Shown here one piece after another: positions 1-6,158 of a stretch of 9,684 nucleotides of DNA (the first letter of the stretch is position 1; the number at the start of each line of letters is the position of its first letter). Position numbers and translations under genes: made by a program. The stretch comes from JABISG01 sp963581435 (GTDB taxonomy: Bacteria > Planctomycetota > Planctomycetia > Planctomycetales > Planctomycetaceae): assembly GCA_963581435.1 (NCBI GenBank), contig CAUZOL010000269.1, positions 1-9,684 of the forward strand. Direction: 5' to 3'. Under the pieces are notes generated by a model, which saw only the letters and a program-made list of their open reading frames with translations, searched no databases and was not told the origin of the DNA.

Positions 1-2
1 GA

Positions 3-146
3 ATAGTCTTCGCCACGGAACATTCAGGCGACATCAGATTTGCAATATTGGGGGCGGGCCACTTGACAACAACGAACAGCTTGCGCGCCGCCGCAACCCG
101 ATTGATTGGTGAATACCAACAGCATTTTGAAGGAGTCAAACCGTGA
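3..146 (+). CDS. 3' end of an upstream gene, function unknown (partial)
   Basis: An open frame enters from the left edge and runs 47 codons to a TGA at 144-146. Its end reads ...RLIGEYQQHFEGVKP. The stop overlaps the GTG start of the next gene in a GTGA junction, a common sign of translational coupling within an operon, and this is the main reason to call it. The visible tail is soluble in character, with a probable helix (SLRAAATRLIGEYQQHF) and no membrane segment. It does not resemble the C-termini of GspE or GspF that I know. A competing frame from base 2 stays open to a TGA at 110-112. I do not recognise the protein and cannot assign a function from 47 residues. Confidence 0.5.
   Translation: MVFATEHSGDIRFAILGAGHLTTTNSLRAAATRLIGEYQQHFEGVKP
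130..135 (+). promoter_or_regulatory. Ribosome binding site supporting a GTG start
   Basis: AAGGAG lies 7 bases before the GTG at 143. It is a strong Shine-Dalgarno match at good spacing and decides the non-ATG start of the first pseudopilin gene. It lies inside the last codons of the upstream frame, as expected for coupled genes. Confidence 0.75.
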
Positions 147-1024
147 TCTCGCATCGCCAACATCACCGATCCAGCCCGGCCCAACAGCCCTCGGCTCGCA
201 CCGCGTCCGGCGGCTTCACGTTAATCGAACTCATGGTGGTCATCGTCATTATTGGCGTACTCGTCGGGCTGATTGCCCCCGCCATCTTCGCAGCCGTCCG
301 CAGGGCACGCGAAGCGGCAGTCCGTGTCGACATCACTGATCTCGAAAAAGGCATTTCATCCTTCAAACTTGAATTTGGCGGCATCGCACCGCCCAGTTAC
401 ATCAAATTCCCCACTGACCCGGCAGACTGGAACACTTCCACTTACGCTCGCAGCCGGGCGATCATTCGTCGCATTTGGCCGCAGTTTAATTTCGCAGTTA
501 ACGGTGGCGATACGGGACTCACCGGCGAACTGAACGGGGCGGAATGTCTGGTGTTTTTCCTGGGCGGCGTCCCGGATAGCAGCGGTGGGTTGGATGGATT
601 CTCGAAGAACCCGTCGCAGCCGTTCAAAAAGGGCGGCACACGAGTCGGCCCTTTCTTCAACTTCGAATCCGGGCGTCTGACCGCACCCGATGCCAGCGGC
701 AACGATAAAGCCCCCGAGTATCTCGATCCATTGCCGGGCCAGATCACTCCGTATATCTACCTCAGCAGCTATGACGGTCGGGGTTACCGCAGTGAAGACG
801 GAACGAAATTGAAAGATGACACGCTGACGACATCGGCCACGCCGTGGTACACACAGGTCGGCGGCACCAAGAAATACAAACCAAACTCCCACCAGATCAT
901 CTCGCCCGGTTCCGACAACAAGTACGGAACCTTCGGCGAATACGACGGCAAGAATTTCAAATCACCCTCGATCGACGACGAAGACAATATCACCAACTTC
1001 ACCGGCGTACGACTGACCCCGTAA
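143..1024 (+). CDS. gspG: GspG-like major pseudopilin
   Basis: Probable main subunit of a periplasmic pseudopilus (type II secretion family). The 24-residue leader ends in SGG; processing is expected before F25 (GG/FTLIEL), with the conserved Glu at mature position 5 (E29) and a hydrophobic helix to about residue 50. The next stretch, VDITDLEKGISSFKLEFGG, matches the GspG pattern of an amphipathic helix leading to a KLxxG turn. The C-terminus, from ISPGSD at 253 through the acidic IDDEDNITNF at 277-286, resembles the GspG 'S-G-D-G...D-D-I-N-W' tail, which forms a calcium site in studied GspG proteins. About 293 residues is twice the usual GspG length. The extra mass is central (about residues 85-240) and includes ECLVFFLGG and LDPLPGQITPYIYLSSYDG, the latter in the place of the GspG 'DPWGNPY' motif. 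The GTG start is chosen for its AAGGAG site. The exact secretion role is inferred from family and gene order. Confidence 0.85.
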   Translation: MISHRQHHRSSPAQQPSARTASGGFTLIELMVVIVIIGVLVGLIAPAIFAAVRRAREAAVRVDITDLEKGISSFKLEFGGIAPPSYIKFPTDPADWNTSTYARSRAIIRRIWPQFNFAVNGGDTGLTGELNGAECLVFFLGGVPDSSGGLDGFSKNPSQPFKKGGTRVGPFFNFESGRLTAPDASGNDKAPEYLDPLPGQITPYIYLSSYDGRGYRSEDGTKLKDDTLTTSATPWYTQVGGTKKYKPNSHQIISPGSDNKYGTFGEYDGKNFKSPSIDDEDNITNFTGVRLTP

Positions 1025-1059
1025 TGCAGAACATACCAGGACAACGGAATTCCCCCGAC

Positions 1060-1063
1060 GGAG
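1060..1063 (+). promoter_or_regulatory. Weak ribosome binding site favouring the ATG at 1075
   Basis: GGAG stands 11 bases before the ATG at 1075. The alternative ATG at 1024 overlaps the preceding stop (TAATG) but has no visible Shine-Dalgarno sequence and would rely on coupling. The spacing is long, so the start choice remains open. Confidence 0.4.
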
Positions 1064-1074
1064 TGCGATTCGTC

Positions 1075-2043
1075 ATGAACGCGACACGAGTTGAGAGACG
1101 CGAGAAAAAGGCCGACAGCCGCCACGCGCGGCGCGGTTTCACATTGGTGGAACTGATGGTGGTCATTGGGATTATTGTGATCCTCATTTCCATCCTCGGC
1201 GTCACGCTCTCGCACATGGGCCAGCAGGCCAAAGAGGCGGCAACCAACACCACCATTACGAAAATCCATCGCATGCTCGAACAGCGGATGGAAGCCTTCG
1301 ACCGGGCGATGAACCAGACTGAAAAAAACGCCAGCCGCGATCGGACCTATCAGCAGGCAAGAAGTAACGCAATCACCGAGTTGAACAATCTGAAAGTCTC
1401 CGTCAATAACGCTCAATTGAAGATTCTGGTCCGCAAGCGATTCAAACAGGCGAACTTTCCGCAATCGTTTGCCGAAGCTGGAGTCACCGCACCTACTGGC
1501 CATACGGCGGACACCGAAAGCTCAGAAGTGCTGTACTCGATGCTCACCGAGGGCGAAGTCGGCGGTGCGGCACCGGTTGATGCCGGTGAGTTTCTCGCCA
1601 GCGAAGTCGGCGACACCGATGGCGACGGATTGATCGAGTTCATCGATGCCTGGGGCAGCCCGCTGCGTTTCTATCGCTGGCCAACCCGGCTGTTTAAGGA
1701 CGAGAACGGCAATCATCTCGAAGGCCCCGCGAAGCTGCTGGTGCAGGGGCTTCCCCAACACAACAGCGCCACCGAGGATTTGCTCGACAGCGATCCCGAC
1801 GATCCGTTGGAGAAACTTGCGGGCGTCATCACGGCCTTGGCTGATACATCAACATCCTTCGAGTCCCTGTACCACACACCCTATACCTATCACGTGCCGC
1901 TGATCGTCTCGGCTGGTGTCGATTTAGAACTTGGCATGGGCGAACCGAACTCCGCGACTCTGGCGCACCGCCTCGGCCAGGTCACCGACTCCGACCTGAT
2001 CCTCGATAACTTCACCAACCGCAATCAGCGCAGTGGAGACTGA
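1075..2043 (+). CDS. Second GspG-type pseudopilin with an EF-hand-like loop
   Basis: Prepilin-family protein of 322 residues from this start. The leader of 21 residues is very basic (MNATRVERREKK...HARRG), with processing expected after G21, F22 at +1 and Glu at +5 (E26), then a hydrophobic helix (FTLVELMVVIGIIVILISIL). A long helical region follows (about 45-130, TTITKIHRMLEQRMEAF...). At 180-191 sits DTDGDGLIEFID, a near-ideal 12-residue EF-hand-type calcium loop, running straight into AWGSPLRFYRWP, the counterpart of the GspG 'D-W-G-P' motif. The frame also opens from an ATG at 1024 (339 residues, TAATG overlap). I prefer 1075 for its GGAG site, ordinary leader length and resemblance to the start of the next gene (VERR). 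It sits between GspG- and GspH-like genes; it could be a minor pseudopilin or an alternative major subunit. Confidence 0.85.
   Translation: MNATRVERREKKADSRHARRGFTLVELMVVIGIIVILISILGVTLSHMGQQAKEAATNTTITKIHRMLEQRMEAFDRAMNQTEKNASRDRTYQQARSNAITELNNLKVSVNNAQLKILVRKRFKQANFPQSFAEAGVTAPTGHTADTESSEVLYSMLTEGEVGGAAPVDAGEFLASEVGDTDGDGLIEFIDAWGSPLRFYRWPTRLFKDENGNHLEGPAKLLVQGLPQHNSATEDLLDSDPDDPLEKLAGVITALADTSTSFESLYHTPYTYHVPLIVSAGVDLELGMGEPNSATLAHRLGQVTDSDLILDNFTNRNQRSGD
2035..2038 (+). promoter_or_regulatory. Ribosome binding site of the GspH-like gene
   Basis: GGAG lies 8 bases before the ATG at 2047, inside the last codons of the preceding gene. It fixes the start immediately after the TGA at 2041-2043. 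Confidence 0.6.
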
Positions 2044-2046
2044 CTA

Positions 2047-3159
2047 ATGAAAGTCGAAAGACGCGACACTCGACTCTCGACACTCGACTCGCCCGGCGGT
2101 TTCACGCTGACCGAGTTGATGGTTGTGATGGTCATTCTCATCATCCTTACTGCAATGACGGTCGCCGCCGTCAATTATTCGATGTCGGCCGAACGCAGCC
2201 GTGCTGCGGCTCGGCAGATTCAATCGTATCTCGCCGGTGCCCGCGACCGTGCCATTTATGAACAGAAATCGGTCGGCGTGCGATTTCTCCTCGATGAGAA
2301 TATTCCCAATTCGATCAGCAGTATGATCTACGTGGAAGAAAGCGACTTCGAGCCTGATGCGGTCGAAGTGCACAAGCAAGCATCCGGCGCGACGTCTTAC
2401 CTGTTGAACGTCATCAGTAACGACGGCACGACAGTTGGATTGGATTGGCGTCGGTTGGTGGAAAAAGGGTTGCTACGTAAGGGAGACCGAATCCAGATCC
2501 CCTATCCCGACGGTTTCGAGTACACCATCCAGACCGTGTATACCGATTGGGATTCAGACACAAATGACCCGAATAACCTCTTACGCGATCGGCTTGATAT
2601 CTCACCCGAGTTTCGGGATGACGCGACGACCGTTAACCGGACTGAGTTGGCGAAACTGATACTGCCGCCCGTCATCCGGCCCAATCAGGAACCGATGCTG
2701 CTGCCGCGCGGAATTGTGATCGACGGCAATAGCGCCGTCAACCCCGTCAATTCCAATATTATCGACAGTCGCAGCCAACTTCCTCGCTCGTGGACCGTGT
2801 TGAGCGATGGTCGGCTCGATGTGATGTTTTCGCCGCGTGGCACCGTCACCGGTCGGGCTGCAACCAGCGGGTTGATTCACTTCTATGTCTCGGAAGCGGC
2901 CGACGTCGAGCGGCTCAATACTGCGGGTATCTACAGGATTCCAGCCGACGAACCGTTTGGCACGGCCGATGAGCCGATCGGCGATCGCATCCTCGTCACA
3001 CTGTTTCCACAAACCGGCGCAATTTCTTCACACCCGGTCAGACCAGAGGACAGTTTCGACCCGTTCGACCTGGATGACGACAACGAAACGATTGAATCAG
3101 ACGACCGGGCCGACGATCCCTATTACTATGCCGAAACCGGGGAGGTCGCAGGAGAATGA
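2047..3159 (+). CDS. gspH: GspH-like minor pseudopilin
   Basis: Minor pseudopilin of 370 residues, expected at the pseudopilus tip. The leader of 18 residues ends in SPGG; processing is expected before F19 (FTLTELMVV), with Glu at +5 (E23) and a hydrophobic helix to about residue 43. The following segment (SAERSRAAARQIQSYLAGARDRAIYEQK, residues about 47-74, then VGVRF) is the GspH/FimT hallmark: a helix of the type 'L..L..AR..A' leading to a beta strand. GspH is usually about 170-200 residues, so this one is roughly doubled. The C-terminal tail is strongly acidic (DLDDDNETIESDDRADD). The leader coding DNA is built on a tandem heptamer (separate entry). The gene starts 3 bases after the previous stop and ends in an ATGA overlap with the next gene. 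Confidence 0.85.
   Translation: MKVERRDTRLSTLDSPGGFTLTELMVVMVILIILTAMTVAAVNYSMSAERSRAAARQIQSYLAGARDRAIYEQKSVGVRFLLDENIPNSISSMIYVEESDFEPDAVEVHKQASGATSYLLNVISNDGTTVGLDWRRLVEKGLLRKGDRIQIPYPDGFEYTIQTVYTDWDSDTNDPNNLLRDRLDISPEFRDDATTVNRTELAKLILPPVIRPNQEPMLLPRGIVIDGNSAVNPVNSNIIDSRSQLPRSWTVLSDGRLDVMFSPRGTVTGRAATSGLIHFYVSEAADVERLNTAGIYRIPADEPFGTADEPIGDRILVTLFPQTGAISSHPVRPEDSFDPFDLDDDNETIESDDRADDPYYYAETGEVAGE
2064..2091 (+). repeat. Tandem heptamer CGACWCT x4 in the gspH leader
   Basis: Four head-to-tail 7-base units: CGACACT, CGACTCT, CGACACT, CGACTCG (equivalently a 14-base unit repeated twice with one mismatch). It covers leader residues about 6-15, before the processing site. Total 28 bases, not a multiple of three per unit. 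Confidence 0.85.
3141..3145 (+). promoter_or_regulatory. Ribosome binding site of the GspI-like gene
   Basis: GGAGG lies 10 bases before the ATG at 3156, inside the end of the GspH-like gene. A second GGAG (3151-3154) is only one base from the ATG, too close to serve it. The site favours 3156 over the internal ATG at 3234, which has no clear Shine-Dalgarno sequence. Confidence 0.5.
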
Positions 3160-4520
3160 AAGCGTACAAAGAAAAAGGAAAAAGGAAAAAGGAAAAAGTG
3201 GAGAACGTGCGCGACTGCAGAACGGCTCAGACGATGGCCGCAAGGTTTTTGCCTTTTGCCTTTTGCCTTTTGCCTTGTCGTCCTGCCGCCGCAAGGCGGC
3301 AAGGGACGACGCTAGCCGAGGTGCTGGTGTCGATCATGATTCTCAGCATCGGGCTGGTTTCATTGGCAACACTGTTTCCCATTTCCATTCTGCGCAGCCT
3401 GCAGGCAACGCAACTGACCAACTCGGCCATCCTTTCCACCGGCGCGGAAACGTTCATCGACATCGCGCCCGAACTGGTACATAACCCCGATGGCGATGAC
3501 CCAATGCTTTTGGCCAACCTGCTCGAACATTTCCAGGCCCCCAACACCCGTAACTATATTGTCGATCCGTTGGGCTGGAACCGGGCAATCTCCAATCAGG
3601 GTGATTTTGGCCTGCCTTTCGACACAACAAGCAATACCGACAAGTTGCCCCGGTTTTCCGGACATTCCAGTTTTGACTCGGCATTCCCTAACATCACAAA
3701 AAGTATCGCAGAGGCAAACGCCCTGCGGACCGTCACGCTGCCCGATAGTTGGGTCTTTCAAGTCGACGGAACCGGACTGCAACAAGACTCTGCGGAGAAT
3801 ATTTCCTCGACACAATTCACCTTCGACGAGTTGACGAATGATGAGTTAAAGGAAGTTTCAATTCCTGAAGTCGATGATGGCAACGGTCTCCCGGTAGACG
3901 ACTGGAACGGCAACGGGACCTTAGATACCGCCGAATCTCGTATCGTCATCTTTGACATCACCGGCAAGAAAAGTCAGGTCCGCACGATCACAGGCATCAG
4001 CGGCCAAACAGTCTCCTGGGACGACGCCTTCAACGATTTCGCCAACGCCGGTATTGCCGTCGGTATGGCCCGCATTGAAACCAAGGAAACCCGCTACACC
4101 TGGCTGTTAACCGTTCGCCAATCGCCGTCCGGTTTGCGGGCGCAGGTCGATGTTGTCGTTCTCTTCCGCCGCCCCGACCCATCGACGATTGGCGAAAAGC
4201 ATTACGAAGCCATATTTACGGGACCGACGACTACGGCCAACGGACTTCGCGATGCCACCATCGTATTCCTGACGGACGACGAGCCGGTGCTGAAGAAGGG
4301 GGGATATATTCTCGATGCCACAAACGCCCTTTGGTACCGCATTCAGGATATCAGCAAGGCAGCAGGCGTGCCGACTGCAACCGAAACAACGGCGACGCTG
4401 CGTCTCGATCGGCCGGCACTTAAGGACGGTGCAGCAGCCATGCTGGTGGAGGGAGTCATCGAGGTCTTCCCCCTGAAGCCGAAGGAAAACAAACCCCTGC
4501 AGCAACTGTTGGACAATTGA
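3156..4520 (+). CDS. gspI: GspI-like minor pseudopilin with a repeat-built leader
   Basis: Minor pseudopilin of 454 residues; GspI/PilV members are usually about 120-200. The processing site is RRQG/TTLAEVLVSIMIL: Gly at -1 (G50), Thr rather than Phe at +1, Glu at +5 (E55). 'LAEVLVSIMILSIGLVSLATLFP' is the typical GspI/PilV helix. Residues 249-260 (DWNGNGTLDTAE) form an EF-hand-type loop. The leader is odd: 50 residues, with a Lys-rich part (KEKGKRKKEK) from one heptamer array, a hydrophobic part (FLPFAFCLLP) from a second, and a hairpin-encoded end. An internal ATG at 3234 would give a 24-residue leader that still includes the second array. I keep 3156 because of the ATGA overlap with the preceding gene and the GGAGG upstream. 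GspI normally nucleates the tip complex with J and K, which follow here. Confidence 0.82.
   Translation: MKAYKEKGKRKKEKVENVRDCRTAQTMAARFLPFAFCLLPCRPAAARRQGTTLAEVLVSIMILSIGLVSLATLFPISILRSLQATQLTNSAILSTGAETFIDIAPELVHNPDGDDPMLLANLLEHFQAPNTRNYIVDPLGWNRAISNQGDFGLPFDTTSNTDKLPRFSGHSSFDSAFPNITKSIAEANALRTVTLPDSWVFQVDGTGLQQDSAENISSTQFTFDELTNDELKEVSIPEVDDGNGLPVDDWNGNGTLDTAESRIVIFDITGKKSQVRTITGISGQTVSWDDAFNDFANAGIAVGMARIETKETRYTWLLTVRQSPSGLRAQVDVVVLFRRPDPSTIGEKHYEAIFTGPTTTANGLRDATIVFLTDDEPVLKKGGYILDATNALWYRIQDISKAAGVPTATETTATLRLDRPALKDGAAAMLVEGVIEVFPLKPKENKPLQQLLDN
3171..3198 (+). repeat. Tandem heptamer GAAAAAG x4 in the gspI leader
   Basis: Four perfect copies of GAAAAAG in a row, encoding about residues 6-15 of the leader. 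A gain or loss of one unit would shift the reading frame started at 3156. It resembles the short tandemly repeated heptamers known from cyanobacterial genomes (general knowledge, not searched). Confidence 0.92.
3247..3274 (+). repeat. Tandem heptamer TTTTGCC x4 in the gspI leader
   Basis: Four perfect copies of TTTTGCC, flanked by one extra T before and TT after. Encodes the hydrophobic stretch FLPFAFCLLP (residues 31-40) upstream of the prepilin processing site. Different unit from the array 48 bases before it, but the same copy number and length. Confidence 0.92.
3277..3310 (+). repeat. 14-bp-stem hairpin at the gspI processing site
   Basis: GTCGTCC (3277-3283) plus TGCCGCC (3284-3290) pair with GGCGGCA (3295-3301) and GGACGAC (3304-3310). 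A GCAA tetraloop (GNRA type) closes it, with a 2-base AG bulge at 3302-3303. The 3' arm codes for part of G50 and the first mature residues, so the structure spans the peptidase site. No T tract follows, so it does not look like a terminator. It could be a REP-like element or an mRNA structure. Confidence 0.8.
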
Positions 4521-4552
4521 TGCGGGTCAAACTTTTTGAGTTGAGAGCATGA
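4520..4552 (+). other. Possible 10-codon coupling mini-ORF between gspI and gspJ
   Basis: An ATG overlaps the gspI stop (TGATG, 4518-4522) and begins a frame of ten codons, MRVKLFELRA. Its TGA (4550-4552) overlaps the gspJ start (ATGA, 4549-4552). It could carry terminating ribosomes across the 28-base gap to gspJ, which has only a weak Shine-Dalgarno sequence. There is no protein-level evidence and chance is possible. Confidence 0.25.
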
Positions 4553-6153
4553 AAAAGCGACACAAAAAACGAACCTCAAAATCCCGCCGCCGCAAAGCCC
4601 ACGGGCCGCGCCCCGTGGGACGAAGCGCCGCGCGATCACGCAGCGCATTCACCCTCGTCGAGATGCTCGTCTCGGTCGCATTGGTCGTCCTCATGATGTC
4701 GTTGTTCGCCAGCGTATTTCAACTGGCGTCCGGCTCCATTTCCGTCCAGCGCGGCATCGCCGAAAACGACCAACGCAGTCGCTCGTTGTTCACAATTTTC
4801 CGCAACGACATCAAGCACCGCAGCATGAAGTCGGTTTTGCCCTTCACCGCGAACGAACCCATTGCCGAAGCGGATGACACATACTTCAGCGTGACCAATA
4901 ATGACTTGCGCAAAGGGTACTTCTACATTTCGGAAAACGATATCAACAACGATGCCGACGACGTGCTGCAATTCACCGTGAAGTTGGACGGCAACAATCG
5001 CGATTATTTCGGCCAGGCGGCCCTGTTGGGTGGCTTGACGACGAACGCCCAATTCATGGACAGCAATCAACCCAGCCGCGACGACGGTGTGCCGGCGACA
5101 AACCCGAATCCAACTCCACCCGGCCTTCCGGTGATAGACGACAATGCCTCGAACTCGTTTGCTGCAGAAATCACGTATTTCCTGCGCGGCGGCCGGCTGT
5201 ATCGCCGTGTGTTATTGATTCGCGATCCGTTGGAAGACGAAGACGATACCCAACCAACAACCAGTGCCACTCCGCCGGAAAACTACTTCGACACCGACCC
5301 CGATAATGACCCCATGACGGGGGCCCCCGGGTATGCCTACACGGGCGATTTCTGGAACGACTTCGATTTTTCGGCCCACATGAGCGAGGACACGAACGGT
5401 AACCTTCATGGCGCCGAGTTCCACGGCTTGAGTTGGCTGGATAATGGCTCGAATGCAACCACGGTGACCGGCGCGGAGGCCTTGGGGAATCCGTTCAACC
5501 GCTTCGGCCACAATCACGACGATGGCCAGCCCCGCGAATTTGTGCTCACGCGTGAAGACGACCCCGCGACTGGCCCAGACGAGACTCGGTTCGATTTCAT
5601 CGGCCGATACACGCACGAGGAAACATCGCACCCGAACTTCGGTTATCCGCAGACCGATTCCACCATTGGCAATCCGATGACGACCGTGAAGTTGTTTATG
5701 AATAACGATGTCGTCACCGAATTTACCGGCGGACCGCGCCGTGCCGAAGACCTGCTGCTTTCCAACGTGCACGCCTTCGATATCAAAGTCTGGGATGCCG
5801 CGCTGGGGCGATTTGCGGATGTCGGCCATGATGTGGAAGACAGCGACGACAATCCAATTGGCGACTTCCATCAGAACGAACGAGACAACACCATTTACGG
5901 TCCTTCAGGTACGCCGGTCAAACGTGTCTTCGACACGTGGCATCCGAATGTTGAAGTCGATGACGGCGCGACCCCTCCCAACACCGACAGCGATCCGCCG
6001 TTTGATCTTCGCTTCGATGAGGACTCAGACCCCATAACTCCTCCCGTTCCAAAACCACTGCGGGCGATTCAGATTACGATTCGATATCTCGATGTCTCCA
6101 GCGACCAATTACGGCAAGTGACGCTGCAGATGTCGTTGTTGCCGGATGAATAG
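4549..6153 (+). CDS. gspJ: GspJ-like minor pseudopilin
   Basis: Minor pseudopilin of 534 residues, against roughly 200 for typical GspJ. The leader is 33 residues and very basic (MKKRHKKRTSKSRRRK...). The processing site reads SRSA/FTLVEMLVSVAL: Phe at +1 and Glu at +5 (E38) are standard, but -1 is Ala (A33) instead of the almost invariant Gly. The hydrophobic helix runs to about residue 55, and 'RSRSLFTIFRNDIKHRS' matches the GspJ pattern of a helix ending in an R-D pair. The body is long and very acidic (for example DTDPDNDPMTG and FDEDSDP), which suggests an exported, possibly cation-binding protein. A REP-like palindrome lies in the leader coding DNA and an inverted copy directly follows the stop. 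The ATG at 4549 has only a weak GAG upstream; coupling through a mini-ORF is possible. Position between I- and K-like genes supports the call. Confidence 0.82.
   Translation: MKKRHKKRTSKSRRRKAHGPRPVGRSAARSRSAFTLVEMLVSVALVVLMMSLFASVFQLASGSISVQRGIAENDQRSRSLFTIFRNDIKHRSMKSVLPFTANEPIAEADDTYFSVTNNDLRKGYFYISENDINNDADDVLQFTVKLDGNNRDYFGQAALLGGLTTNAQFMDSNQPSRDDGVPATNPNPTPPGLPVIDDNASNSFAAEITYFLRGGRLYRRVLLIRDPLEDEDDTQPTTSATPPENYFDTDPDNDPMTGAPGYAYTGDFWNDFDFSAHMSEDTNGNLHGAEFHGLSWLDNGSNATTVTGAEALGNPFNRFGHNHDDGQPREFVLTREDDPATGPDETRFDFIGRYTHEETSHPNFGYPQTDSTIGNPMTTVKLFMNNDVVTEFTGGPRRAEDLLLSNVHAFDIKVWDAALGRFADVGHDVEDSDDNPIGDFHQNERDNTIYGPSGTPVKRVFDTWHPNVEVDDGATPPNTDSDPPFDLRFDEDSDPITPPVPKPLRAIQITIRYLDVSSDQLRQVTLQMSLLPDE
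4593..4618 (+). repeat. REP-like palindrome, copy A, in the gspJ leader
   Basis: CAAAG followed by CCCACGGG, a 6-base loop (CCGCGC) and CCCGTGGG (the stem ends at 4619). It matches the reverse complement of the copy at 6159-6184 at 23 of 26 positions, and the three differences are all transitions in the loop. It encodes part of the basic leader (KAHGPRPVG). Confidence 0.8.
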
Positions 6154-6158
6154 CGACA

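Noticed and set aside
60..142. A promoter for the operon before 143
   Set aside because: No convincing -35/-10 pair, and the upstream frame appears to run through this region into a GTGA overlap.
356..892. Long open frames on the minus strand (for example 356-892, 784-1503, 5212-5871, 7828-8274) as possible antisense genes
   Set aside because: All lie opposite well-supported pseudopilin genes, lack recognisable domains and read like antisense shadows of the coding strand.
1024..1074. Start of the second pseudopilin at the TAATG overlap (1024)
   Set aside because: Possible through coupling, but no Shine-Dalgarno sequence and a 38-residue leader; 1075 has GGAG upstream and a usual leader. Kept as an alternative.
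1081..1110. A fourth heptamer array in the leader of the second GspG-type gene
   Set aside because: Only one GAAAAAG (1104-1110) and loosely similar 7-base pieces are present; no regular tandem register.
3171..3274. The heptamer arrays as a CRISPR array
   Set aside because: Units are 7 bases, directly adjacent without spacers, and two different units are present.
5319..5328. Perfect 10-base palindrome GGGGGCCCCC
   Set aside because: Falls in Gly/Pro-rich coding sequence (TGAPGYAY), has no loop and no second copy; likely chance.
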